Shown piece by piece: positions 17,514 to 25,842 of a stretch of 64,000 bases of DNA. The stretch covers positions 4,043-68,042 of the forward strand of contig JAEYXS010000012.1 of NCBI GenBank assembly GCA_023431185.1, given 5' to 3'. The notes under the pieces were generated by a model. It was given only the letters and a program-made list of their open reading frames with translations. It searched no databases and was not told the origin of the DNA. The stretch is from Verrucomicrobiota bacterium. GTDB taxonomy: Bacteria; Verrucomicrobiota; Verrucomicrobiia; Limisphaerales; JAEYXS01. Made by a program: the position numbers and the translations under genes. Position 1 is the first letter of the stretch. Every line of letters starts with the position of its first letter.

Positions 17514-18401
17514 TTACTTGATAACCCCGACCTGCTTCATCGTCGCGGTGAGCACCTCATGGCTCTTCGCGCTCAGCGACACCAGCGGCAGACGCACGCC
17601 ACCTTCGATGACGCCCATCATTTCCAGCGCAGCCTTCACCGGCACCGGGTTCGATTCGATGAACAAGTTCTTGAATAGCGGATAATACTTCGTGTGCAGC
17701 TTCAGCGCCACGGCAGGCTTGCCGATGGCGAACGCCTTCACCATGTGGCTGACTTCCTTCGGGATCACATTGGACGCCACGCTCACCACGCCATCCGCGC
17801 CCACCGCCATAAAGGTCAGCGTCAACGAATCATCACCGCTCAGGATGACGAAATCCTTGTCCACCACCTGGCGCAACTGGCTCACGCGCTCCGGCGTGCC
17901 GCCCGCTTCCTTGATGCCCACGATGTTCTTATGCGCATCCGCGAGGCGCTTAACCGTCTCGATGCCGATCTCGATGCCACAACGACCGGGAATGCTATAG
18001 AGCACCAGCGGCAGCTTCGTGGCCTTCGCGATGGCGGAAAAATGTTGGAACAGGCCTTCCTGCGTTGGCTTGTTGTAATACGGCGCGACTTGCAAGGAAC
18101 CATCCGCCCCCGCTTTCTCGGCGCGCTGGGTCAGGTAAATGGCTTCCTTCGTCGAATTGGCACCCGTGCCGGCCATCACCTTGACCTTGCCTTTGGCGAA
18201 TTTCACCGCGAGCTCGATGATGCGGATGTGCTCATCATAGTCAACGGTTGGCGACTCGCCCGTGGTGCCCACCGGGACGATGCCATCGACGCCGCCTTTG
18301 ATCTGGAGCTTGATGAGGCGCTCCAGCGCAGCTTCGTCGAGGACGCCGTTCTTGAACGGCGTGACAATCGCAGTATAGGTTCCAGTAAACATTTGTAACA
18401 A
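17514..18401 (-). CDS. dapA: 4-hydroxy-tetrahydrodipicolinate synthase DapA
   Basis: Condenses pyruvate with aspartate semialdehyde. The 295 residues form a TIM barrel with GTTGESPTVDYDEH near residue 48, the catalytic Tyr in LPLVLYSIPGRCGIEI and the Schiff-base Lys in NIVGIKEAGGTPERV. The ATG three codons in (18392, MFTGTYTAIVTPF) is at least as likely as the one at 18401. First gene of a run dapA-dapB-moaC-orphan-moaB. Confidence 0.96.
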   Translation of the reverse strand: MLQMFTGTYTAIVTPFKNGVLDEAALERLIKLQIKGGVDGIVPVGTTGESPTVDYDEHIRIIELAVKFAKGKVKVMAGTGANSTKEAIYLTQRAEKAGADGSLQVAPYYNKPTQEGLFQHFSAIAKATKLPLVLYSIPGRCGIEIGIETVKRLADAHKNIVGIKEAGGTPERVSQLRQVVDKDFVILSGDDSLTLTFMAVGADGVVSVASNVIPKEVSHMVKAFAIGKPAVALKLHTKYYPLFKNLFIESNPVPVKAALEMMGVIEGGVRLPLVSLSAKSHEVLTATMKQVGVIK

Positions 18402-18518
18402 ATGGAGGGCGAGATTTGGGCAAATCCCCCCTTTTGGCGAGTGTTTTTTGCGCCCCTTGACTCCCCCATCTCCCCTGTGCTTACTTGAGGGGCAATACTA
18501 TTTTGTTTTTGCAGTACT

Positions 18519-18845
18519 ATGCCGACATACGAATACGCCTGTGAGAAGTGCGGTCACGCTTTTGAAAAGTTCCAGTCCATGAAGGACGCTGCCCTGACGG
18601 TCTGTCCCAAAGACCTCTGCTGCAAGAAGACCTGGGGCAAAGGGAAGGTGAAACGCCTGATGGGTTCTGGTGCCGGCCTAATCTTCAAAGGGAGCGGTTT
18701 CTACATCACGGATTACCGCAGCGAAGGCTACAAACAGGCCGCCAAGGCAGACACCGGCAGCAGTGCTGCCGCCAGCAAGCCGGCTGAGACCAAAGCCGCC
18801 AGCAGCGATAAACCGGCCAAAGCCTCGAAACCCAAGAAAACTTGA
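18519..18845 (+). CDS. FmdB family zinc-ribbon protein
   Basis: A 108-residue small protein. The FmdB-type zinc ribbon occupies the first 50 residues (MPTYEYACEKCGHAFEKFQS, then CPKDLCC in place of the usual CPxC). SGAGLIFKGSGFYITDYRS is the conserved follow-on. The last 40 residues are a Lys/Ala/Ser-rich disordered tail. The family is named for a putative regulator of formamidase genes, but its actual role is unknown. Its stop overlaps the next start. Confidence 0.85.
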   Translation: MPTYEYACEKCGHAFEKFQSMKDAALTVCPKDLCCKKTWGKGKVKRLMGSGAGLIFKGSGFYITDYRSEGYKQAAKADTGSSAAASKPAETKAASSDKPAKASKPKKT

Positions 18846-20302
18846 AGTTTTTACGGCCAACGTCCGCCCGCCTGCGCTCGCTTCTGTTTCTGGGAGCGCT
18901 GCTTGCGGCTTTACAAGCTGAGGCGGCCGCCGTGGACACCACCCTATCCACCCAGAGCCGCTCGGCGCAATTCGTGATCATCAGCCCGTTACAACCCCAC
19001 ACCGCCCGGCTTCCCCGGGACAATCCGAAGGACAATCCCAATCTGAAGGACGTCATCCGGGTAAGTGCTGCCGAGCTGGCCATCAGTTGCGAGCAGGTCA
19101 AGTTCGGCCTGCTGTTGCAGTTAGATGCCGGTGATAAGTGGAAAAACCGGGTCCGCTTGCACATCAACCCGCAGATTCCGGCGCAAGCTCCGATACTGAT
19201 CAACTCCATCCAGTTCAAAAGCGGCCTGCAATCCAGCTGGCTCTACGAACTCCAGGTGCCGGAATACGTTGAACGGCGCAAACTCCTGCGCGCCCTTGTG
19301 CAAGTCTGCCTGGTGGAGATCGGCAACCGGAACAACCGTGAGACGAACACGGTGGATGTCCCCATGTGGCTGCGCGAAGGGCTTACTGAAATCCTGCTCA
19401 GCCGCGATGGCCCCGGCATCATCACCGAGGCAACGGGCATTCAGGAGCGCGGCAATCCCCAGTTCTGGATATTAAAGCCCGGTACCACCACCGAGAAGGT
19501 GTGGAAAGACCCGCTCAGCCTGGTCCGTGAGCGGCTTAAAACCACCCCACCCCTGTCCTTTTCCGATATAAGCGTGCCCGTGGATGACCAGATCGCCAGT
19601 GTCGGTCTGGAACACTTCCAATCCTGCGCCCACCTGTTCACCAGTGAACTGCTCGCCTTGCCTGCTGGCAGCAGCAAGCTCCGCACTTTTGTCCAGAACT
19701 TGCCCCATTTCTCCCACCCGCAATTCGCCTTCCTGCATGCTTTCCGCGAACACTTCGCCTCCCCGCTGGATGTGGAAAAATGGTGGTCGCTCGCGCAGGT
19801 CAATTTGATCAGCCGTGAAGATAACTCCCGTTGGCCGGAAAAAAATGCCTTGGGCAAACTGAACGAGATACTGCAACCTCAGTTACAGGTCCGTCTGGAT
19901 GCGAACGCTCTGCCGGTCAAAGAGACATATACGCTCAAGAAATTGATCGAAGAGGTGGACTTCGCTCAGCAGCGCCCCGTCTTGCAGCAGGTCGTAGCCC
20001 AGCTCCAGCAGCTCCAATGGAACCTGCCACCCGACCTCTTAAGACTGGTTTACGATTATAACGTCACGCTCGCCAGGTATCTCTACAACCGGGAACAGCT
20101 CTCCACCGGGGACAAAAACCCTAGGCAGGCCTCCTCCAGCGCCAAGCCGGTGGTCCGGGAGACCTTGCGCCAGTTGGAGTTTCTGGAGGTCCTGCGGGAA
20201 GACTTTGCCCGGCTAGGCCTGGCAGAGCCTCAACCCGTTGCTGCCCAACCGGTCCCGACCACGGAGAAGCCGGTCACAGATTTCCTAAAGTCCGCCCCTT
20301 GA
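18842..20302 (+). CDS. Exported protein with degenerate peptidase-like segment
   Basis: A 486-residue protein beginning at a TTG that overlaps the FmdB-gene stop by 3 bases. The N-terminus LRSLLFLGALLAALQAEAAA is a signal peptide, so it is exported. Around residues 155-190 the sequence VQVCLVEIGNR followed by VPMWLREGLTEILLS looks like the helix and WL-x-EG segment of gluzincin (MA clan) peptidases, but the zinc-binding HExxH is absent. A catalytically dead peptidase-like scaffold is plausible. The C-terminal third is helical and Gln-rich. No named family recognised. Confidence 0.6.
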   Translation: MKFLRPTSARLRSLLFLGALLAALQAEAAAVDTTLSTQSRSAQFVIISPLQPHTARLPRDNPKDNPNLKDVIRVSAAELAISCEQVKFGLLLQLDAGDKWKNRVRLHINPQIPAQAPILINSIQFKSGLQSSWLYELQVPEYVERRKLLRALVQVCLVEIGNRNNRETNTVDVPMWLREGLTEILLSRDGPGIITEATGIQERGNPQFWILKPGTTTEKVWKDPLSLVRERLKTTPPLSFSDISVPVDDQIASVGLEHFQSCAHLFTSELLALPAGSSKLRTFVQNLPHFSHPQFAFLHAFREHFASPLDVEKWWSLAQVNLISREDNSRWPEKNALGKLNEILQPQLQVRLDANALPVKETYTLKKLIEEVDFAQQRPVLQQVVAQLQQLQWNLPPDLLRLVYDYNVTLARYLYNREQLSTGDKNPRQASSSAKPVVRETLRQLEFLEVLREDFARLGLAEPQPVAAQPVPTTEKPVTDFLKSAP

Positions 20303-20334
20303 CAGCCGTTTGCTCACACATATAGTGCCGAACA

Positions 20335-21573
20335 ATGTCGACTAATACCTCGGATGCTTCGAAGGGGGACCCAGACCCTTCCGTGGAACCCGCACAGCTT
20401 AAACACTTTCGCCCGTCAGGACGCAGTGCGTGGGCACACGTTTCAGACAAGGACTGGAACGACTGGCGCTGGCAGCTCAAGAACCGCGTCACCACAGTAG
20501 AACAGCTTCAACGACTCATCCCCAACCTCACCCCGGAAGAATACGCCGGAGCCAAACTGGCCAATACCAAGCTGGCCATGGCTATCACGCCCCACTTCTT
20601 CAGCCTGATCGATTTCGAGGATGTGCACTGCCCCATCCGCCGCCAGGTCATCCCGCGCGAAGAGGAGACCCAGACGGCCTCCTGGGAAATGTCCGACCCT
20701 TGCGGTGAAGATTCCCACTCGCCTGTTTCCGGTTTGGTGCATCGTTACCCGGATCGAGTCCTGTTCCTTGTCACCGACCGTTGCGCCGCTTACTGCCGTT
20801 ATTGCACCCGCGCCCGGCTGGTGAGCAATGCCACTGGCTATGATTTTCATGCGGAGTTCGACAAGCAGCTCGCTTATATCCGCAAAACCACCACGATCCG
20901 TGACGTGCTCCTGAGCGGCGGCGATCCCCTGCTCTTCAGCGATGAGAAGCTCGAGTATCTCTTGAGCCAGCTCCGCGCCATTCCGCATGTGGAATTCATC
21001 CGCATCGGCACGCGCATCCCGATCTTCCTGCCGCAACGAATCACGGCGGAACTGTGCGCGATGCTCAAGCAGTATCACCCGCTCTTCATGAGCGTGCACT
21101 CGAATCATCCGCGCGAGCTGACGACTGAAGTGCGCGAGGCTTTGGGCCGCCTGGCCGATGCTGGCATCCCGCTTGGTAATCAATCCGTGCTGCTCAAGCA
21201 TGTGAACGACACGCCGGAGATCATGAAGGCGCATCTGCAAAAACTGCTCATGTGCCGGGTGCGCCCCTACTATATCTATCAGTGCGATCTCATCGCCGGT
21301 TCCGCGCATCTCCGCACCAGCGTGCGTCGTGGTCTGGAGATCATGGAGCAACTGCGCGGTCACACGACCGGTTACGCCGTGCCGCAATACGTCATCGACG
21401 CCCCCGGCGGCGGCGGAAAGGTGCCGGTCAATCCCGGCTATGTGCTCAGCCACAATGCCGACCGCGTCGTCATCCGTAATTTCGAAGGTAAAGTTTTCGA
21501 ATACCCCGAAGCCATCGATGGCACACCGCTCCATCAAGCACCGCGCGAGATCATCGAGACAGAGTTCGCCTGA
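20335..21573 (+). CDS. KamA family radical SAM protein (lysine 2,3-aminomutase-like)
   Basis: PLP- and [4Fe-4S]/AdoMet-dependent aminomutase, 412 residues, close to the clostridial KamA length and longer than EpmB. The radical SAM cluster motif is C150-x3-C154-x2-C157 (DRCAAYCRYCTRARL). Other KamA-like segments are VLLSGGDPLLFSDEKLE, HPLFMSVHSNHPREL and the C-terminal YVIDAPGGGGKVPVNPGYV with the PLP region. Likely lysine to beta-lysine, but glutamate or arginine mutase activity cannot be excluded. It is followed by its own terminator. Confidence 0.88.
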   Translation: MSTNTSDASKGDPDPSVEPAQLKHFRPSGRSAWAHVSDKDWNDWRWQLKNRVTTVEQLQRLIPNLTPEEYAGAKLANTKLAMAITPHFFSLIDFEDVHCPIRRQVIPREEETQTASWEMSDPCGEDSHSPVSGLVHRYPDRVLFLVTDRCAAYCRYCTRARLVSNATGYDFHAEFDKQLAYIRKTTTIRDVLLSGGDPLLFSDEKLEYLLSQLRAIPHVEFIRIGTRIPIFLPQRITAELCAMLKQYHPLFMSVHSNHPRELTTEVREALGRLADAGIPLGNQSVLLKHVNDTPEIMKAHLQKLLMCRVRPYYIYQCDLIAGSAHLRTSVRRGLEIMEQLRGHTTGYAVPQYVIDAPGGGGKVPVNPGYVLSHNADRVVIRNFEGKVFEYPEAIDGTPLHQAPREIIETEFA

Positions 21574-21591
21574 TATCACCGTTTTTCTTTC

Positions 21592-21622
21592 AGAGCCGCC
21601 AAGCGATTGGCGGCTCTTTTTT
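21592..21622 (+). terminator. Rho-independent terminator after the KamA-like gene
   Basis: Perfect 11-bp stem (AGAGCCGCCAA pairing with TTGGCGGCTCT), loop GCGA, then a T run; 18 bases after the stop codon. Confidence 0.93.
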
Positions 21623-21695
21623 ATCTCCGTGATCCGTGTTGATCCGTGGCCAAACCAACCTTGCAATCAAAGCGACAGACAGAAATCCTTCCCGC

Positions 21696-23294
21696 ATGAC
21701 CCTGAACCGCCGCACGTTCCTTCAGCAGACCGGCTATGCCAGCTTGGGCCTTGGCCTGATTTCTCTCACTCCCGGTTGCCAGACAACGGAAACGACCCGT
21801 TCCGCCAGTGCTTCCCTGCCACGCAGCACTCCTGAATCCCAAGGCGTTTCTTCCGCAGGAATCCAGGCGTTCCTCGACGCTATCGCGAAGAGCAATCACG
21901 AACTGCACAGCTTCATGATGCTGCGCCACGGCCACGTCATTGCTGAAGGTTGGTGGGTGCCTTACGGCCCGGAATACGTGCACACCATGTATTCCATGAG
22001 CAAGAGCTTCACCTCCACCGCCGTGGGTTTCGCTGTGGCTGAAGGCAGGCTTAGGGTGGAAGACAAGGTCATCTCTTTCTTCCCCAACGAACTTCCCGCC
22101 AAAGTCAGCGACAACCTCGCCGCCCTGCGCGTCAAAGACCTGCTCACCATGTCCGTGGGTAATGAGAAAGAACCCACAGGGGTGACCGTGGCGAGTGAGA
22201 ACTGGGTGAAGACCTTCCTCGCTCAAAACATCACGAACAAGCCCGGCACCGTATTCCTCTACAATAGCGCCGCCACCTACATGTGCTCGGCCATCGTGCA
22301 GAAACTGACCGGGCAGAAGATTGTGGATTACCTGCGCCCTCGCCTCTTTGCACCGCTCGGTGTCACGAAAGCGACTTGGGAAGAGTGCCCGCGCGGTATC
22401 AATACCGGCGGCTGGGGCCTGAGCGTGCAGACCGAGACGCTCGCCAAGTTCGGCCAGCTCTTTTTGCAGAAAGGCAAATGGAATGGTCGCCAAATCATCC
22501 CTACTGCTTGGGTCGAAGAAGCGACGAGTCGCCACATCTTGCAGACTCCTCCCGCCAAGCCAGCACGCCCGAACGTGAAGAACGATTGGCTGCAAGGTTA
22601 CGGCTACCAGTTCTGGCGCAGCCAGCACGGTGCCTATCGTGGCGATGGTGCCTTCGGCCAATACACCATCGTCATGCCCGAACAGGATGTTGTCATTGCG
22701 ATGACGGGCGAGAGTCCGAACATGCAAGGTGAGTTGGATCTTGTTTGGGAACATCTCTTGCCCGCTTTACAGAAAGAAACGCTTCCAACCCATGCAACGG
22801 CTCAAAATCGGCTCCAGCAAACACTAGCTGCATTGAAATTGCGCACACCGGATGGCCAGCCGCCACAAGATTTGGTGAAATTGATTGGCACAGGTGTTTT
22901 TGATCTCAAGCCAAACAATCTCGGTTACAAAACCGGCACGCTCACTTTCCTCAACAATTCCTATCTATTGGAATTCGGTGATGTCACCGGAACGGCGATT
23001 GCCCTGGCCAGTCCCAATGGTTGGTTGCGTCATGAGACCTCCCTGCCTGCTCCTCGCATCATTGGTGACGGCGCACCCAAGCCGGGCACAAAGCACAAAG
23101 TCGTGGGGCATGCTGAATGGAAAGACGGGCAGACAATAGAACTCACCCTCCGTTATTTCGAGACTCCGCACCACGACACCATCACCTGCAAGTTCGACGG
23201 CAAGAAAATCTCCATCAGCTTCCTCAGCAGCATCAACAAGATACGCAACGCCAAAGACCCCCGACCGGTTCTGGAAGGCGAGTTGATAGCTTAG
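21696..23294 (+). CDS. Class C beta-lactamase-like serine hydrolase, exported
   Basis: A 532-residue protein from the ATG at 21696; the frame extends 20 codons further up but without a signal. The start LNRRTFLQQTGYASLGLG is Tat-like, with a lipobox-type LTPGC at Cys28, so it is probably a Tat-exported lipoprotein. The catalytic SxxK is S100-M-S-K103, and the YxN equivalent is in FLYNSAATYM. The C-terminal 150 residues form a beta-rich domain of the type found after the hydrolase in DUF3471-like proteins. Family activities include esterase and D-aminopeptidase; real substrate unknown. Confidence 0.88.
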   Translation: MTLNRRTFLQQTGYASLGLGLISLTPGCQTTETTRSASASLPRSTPESQGVSSAGIQAFLDAIAKSNHELHSFMMLRHGHVIAEGWWVPYGPEYVHTMYSMSKSFTSTAVGFAVAEGRLRVEDKVISFFPNELPAKVSDNLAALRVKDLLTMSVGNEKEPTGVTVASENWVKTFLAQNITNKPGTVFLYNSAATYMCSAIVQKLTGQKIVDYLRPRLFAPLGVTKATWEECPRGINTGGWGLSVQTETLAKFGQLFLQKGKWNGRQIIPTAWVEEATSRHILQTPPAKPARPNVKNDWLQGYGYQFWRSQHGAYRGDGAFGQYTIVMPEQDVVIAMTGESPNMQGELDLVWEHLLPALQKETLPTHATAQNRLQQTLAALKLRTPDGQPPQDLVKLIGTGVFDLKPNNLGYKTGTLTFLNNSYLLEFGDVTGTAIALASPNGWLRHETSLPAPRIIGDGAPKPGTKHKVVGHAEWKDGQTIELTLRYFETPHHDTITCKFDGKKISISFLSSINKIRNAKDPRPVLEGELIA

Positions 23295-23301
23295 CGGTGG
23301 C

Positions 23302-23443
23302 GCGCGACTCTCCGAGTCGCAGCAATGCACGAAAACAAAGCAGTGCGAAAACATTCAAAAGCTGCTGAATATAGCTCGAGAACTTCGGGCGTCTTGCAAA
23401 CCAGTTTTGCTCAGGGATGTAGCTGCGACTCGGAGAGTCGCGC
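23302..23443. repeat. 142-bp element bounded by perfect 22-bp inverted repeats
   Basis: GCGCGACTCTCCGAGTCGCAGC at 23302-23323 recurs as an exact reverse complement at 23422-23443. Each arm is itself a small palindrome (GCGACTC-TCC-GAGTCGC). The 98 bases between have no coding capacity. The unit sits in the gap between two convergent genes and reaches a few bases into the 3' end of the SUI1-like gene (up to 23447). It resembles palindromic intergenic repeats of this phylum or a non-autonomous mobile element. Confidence 0.75.
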
Positions 23444-23446
23444 TCC

Positions 23447-23842
23447 TCACCCACCCGCAAACACCGGCCTAAAACCCGCTTCCTCCAAGATCCGCGCCAC
23501 ATCCTCCCGTTTGTCCCCCTGAATCTCGATCTGCCCATCCTTCACCGTCCCGCCCACGCCGCACATCTTCTGCATCTTCTTGGCGAGCTGTTCCTTCTCC
23601 GGCAGACCGATGCCCACAAAGCCCGTCACCACCGTCACCGTCTTGCCCCCACGCCCCGCCTTCTGCCGGATGATATCCACCCGCCCACGGTTTTTCCTCG
23701 GCTTCATTTCCGGCGCTGCCTGCGGAGACGATACTGGCGGAGAACTCGGTGCCTCTGGCAATCCTTCGCTGGAAAGCGCACCAAAAGGATTATGGCTCAA
23801 GGCCGCTCCACCATCCGTCGGCACGCGTTTGCTGCTGCTCAT
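23447..23842 (-). CDS. SUI1/YciH family translation factor-like protein
   Basis: A 131-residue protein. The last 75 residues form the SUI1/eIF1 fold (VDIIRQKAGRGGKTVTVVTGF, LAKKMQKMCGVGGTVKDG, EIQGDKREDVARIL), as in bacterial YciH. The first 50 residues are a Pro/Ser/Ala-rich disordered tail. YciH proteins influence start-site fidelity in vitro; the in vivo role is uncertain. Its 3' end abuts the inverted-repeat element. Confidence 0.9.
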   Translation of the reverse strand: MSSSKRVPTDGGAALSHNPFGALSSEGLPEAPSSPPVSSPQAAPEMKPRKNRGRVDIIRQKAGRGGKTVTVVTGFVGIGLPEKEQLAKKMQKMCGVGGTVKDGQIEIQGDKREDVARILEEAGFRPVFAGG

Positions 23843-23866
23843 ACACCTTTGCGTCTCTTCAAAAAA

Positions 23867-24859
23867 TCATTTCACCGGCAACGGAATCGCCTCCACCGGC
23901 CCCAGCCAAGGGTAGAATGCCTTCACGTTCGCCTTGCGCCGCAGCACTTTGTCCCATTGAGTCACATAGATGTATTCCCCGCCGGGTCCGCCGATATGCA
24001 CGCTCGTCATGCCCTTTTCATAGGGCTTCGGCAGCAGCCCGCACTCTCGCCCCGTGGGATCAAAGACCTGCACGCCCAACGCGGAAGACACATAGAAGCG
24101 CCCATACAAATCCGAACTCATCCCATCCCCGCCGCTCGCCACCTTGTAAACTGGGGTGCGGCCGTCCTGGCTCTTGGCGTTCTGATCCACCTCCGTGCGC
24201 ATCGTCATATAAGGCACCCCGGGCGTCAGCTTGCCGTCCGGCTCGATGCTGTATGTCCACACATACTTGCCGCGTGAATCCGATACCGCCAGCGTCCGCT
24301 GGTCCGGCGAGAGAGCGATGCCGTTCGGCGCAGTGACCGTTCCTGTATCGGCCACCCTTAACTCACCCGTCTTGGCATTCACGAACACAATCTGCTTTTT
24401 GCCCGTCTCGGTGAAGTAGATGTAGCCTTTGTGCGTCACCACCAGATCGTTCGGTGCCACGTCTTTCGCCAGAATCGTCTCTTTGCCGCTGGGCAATTCA
24501 AACGCCGAGAGATGTTTGTCCTTGCCCGTGCCCGCTCCGGCATAGAGCCGGCCATCCGGTCCAAATTTCATGCCGCTCACCGGAATGCCCTCGATCACCT
24601 TGGACTTTGTGCCATCCGGCGCCACCTTCCAGATCGTTGGCGGCGTGCTGCGCATGTCGCAGAAGTAGAAATTGCCTTTGTCATCGGACAACGGCGCATC
24701 GGCAAAACCCAGCCCCTCCGCCACCACCTCCCATTTCGTGTCCGGTAGAATCAGCCGATGCAACGTCATGTCGCCGCCCAGGTCCTGAGCATGAATCGAA
24801 GGAATTGTGGTTACTCCCACAACAGCAGCCAGGATTGCCAATTTTAATTTCATATCCAA
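23867..24859 (-). CDS. SMP-30/gluconolactonase/LRE family exported protein
   Basis: A 330-residue six-bladed beta-propeller with a signal peptide (MKLKLAILAAVVGVTTIPSIHA; the start may be two codons in). Family features are LGFADAPLSDDKGNFYFCD, GPDGRLYAG, VAPNDLVVTHKGYIYFTETGK and APNGIALSPDQRTLAVSDS, which supply the divalent-metal ligands (Glu, Asn, Asp). Likely hydrolyses sugar lactones in the periplasm. It is 13 bases downstream of an esterase gene, so they may act on the same substrate. Confidence 0.88.
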   Translation of the reverse strand: MDMKLKLAILAAVVGVTTIPSIHAQDLGGDMTLHRLILPDTKWEVVAEGLGFADAPLSDDKGNFYFCDMRSTPPTIWKVAPDGTKSKVIEGIPVSGMKFGPDGRLYAGAGTGKDKHLSAFELPSGKETILAKDVAPNDLVVTHKGYIYFTETGKKQIVFVNAKTGELRVADTGTVTAPNGIALSPDQRTLAVSDSRGKYVWTYSIEPDGKLTPGVPYMTMRTEVDQNAKSQDGRTPVYKVASGGDGMSSDLYGRFYVSSALGVQVFDPTGRECGLLPKPYEKGMTSVHIGGPGGEYIYVTQWDKVLRRKANVKAFYPWLGPVEAIPLPVK

Positions 24860-24872
24860 ATCAGTACCGCGA

Positions 24873-25754
24873 TTAATTCTTATACCCCGCCCACAACCAC
24901 TTCAACGCCTCCGGCAATAACGGCCCTGCCGCGTTGCTATTATGCTCCCCTTCCGTGAAATCGAAGCGGTAGTCATGCTTCATATACTTCAGTGAAGACG
25001 CCATCATCTGGTTAGCCAGGGGCCAGTTGCCGAAAGGATTGTCCAGGTCATTCTTGCCGTCCTGCAGATACACACGGATCGGCTTCTTCTCCGTCTTGCG
25101 GATGAGATACGGATACACATGCCCGCCGCGCAGATCCACGAAGCTGCCGATGGTACTCAACACTTTGCGGAACTGATCCGGCCGCTCCCATGCCACCGTG
25201 AACGAGCAGATGCCGCCGGAACTGGCCCCACAGATCGCCCGCCCCTCCGGATCATCCGTGATGTTATAGCCCAGCTTCCTCACCTCCGGCAAAATCTCCT
25301 CGATTAGAAAACGCGCATAACGATCACCCAATGAATCATACTCGAAGCTGCGATTGCTCACTCGCCATGGATTCTGCGGCGTGTAACTGCCATTATGACC
25401 GGGGTTGATGAAGATGCCGATGGTCACCGGCATCTCACCCTTGGCGATAAGATTGTCGAACACCGTCGGCACACGCCAGTTCCCCTTCAGGTTCACGTAG
25501 TCGTGCCCATCTTGGAAAACCATCACGCACGCCGGCTTCTCCTTCTCATATTGCGCCGGCACATACACCCACCAGTCCCGTGTGGTGTTCGTGAAGATTT
25601 GCGAAGTGAAGTTCGTGTACTTCGTGATAGTCCCCGTCGGCACCCCTGCCTGCACTTCGTGATAGGGTGAGAGCTTCGGCTTTTCAGCAGCTGTTACCGA
25701 CAAGCTTGCCGCCACACAGAACACGGCGAGCGAAATAGTTTTCAAAAGCTTCAT
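24873..25754 (-). CDS. Exported alpha/beta-hydrolase esterase (enterochelin-esterase-like)
   Basis: A 293-residue protein from the ATG at 25754, chosen because MKLLKTISLAVFCVAASLSVTAA is a signal peptide. The nucleophile elbow is ICGASSGGICSF (GxSxG with Ser). The upstream YVPAQYEKEKPACVMVFQDG is the family's first strand region. Putative catalytic His lies in FTEGEHNSNA. It resembles esterases that remove feruloyl or acetyl groups from plant or algal polysaccharides; the real substrate is unknown. It is closely related to the gene at 41463-42365, sharing long stretches. Confidence 0.88.
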   Translation of the reverse strand: MKLLKTISLAVFCVAASLSVTAAEKPKLSPYHEVQAGVPTGTITKYTNFTSQIFTNTTRDWWVYVPAQYEKEKPACVMVFQDGHDYVNLKGNWRVPTVFDNLIAKGEMPVTIGIFINPGHNGSYTPQNPWRVSNRSFEYDSLGDRYARFLIEEILPEVRKLGYNITDDPEGRAICGASSGGICSFTVAWERPDQFRKVLSTIGSFVDLRGGHVYPYLIRKTEKKPIRVYLQDGKNDLDNPFGNWPLANQMMASSLKYMKHDYRFDFTEGEHNSNAAGPLLPEALKWLWAGYKN

Positions 25755-25842
25755 GATTTTCAAAATTATCTCCGTTCGATTTCTTCCACGCAATCGCCAA
25801 GTGCAGCCCTTGATTTGCACTTTCCCTCTGCTTTACCATCGT

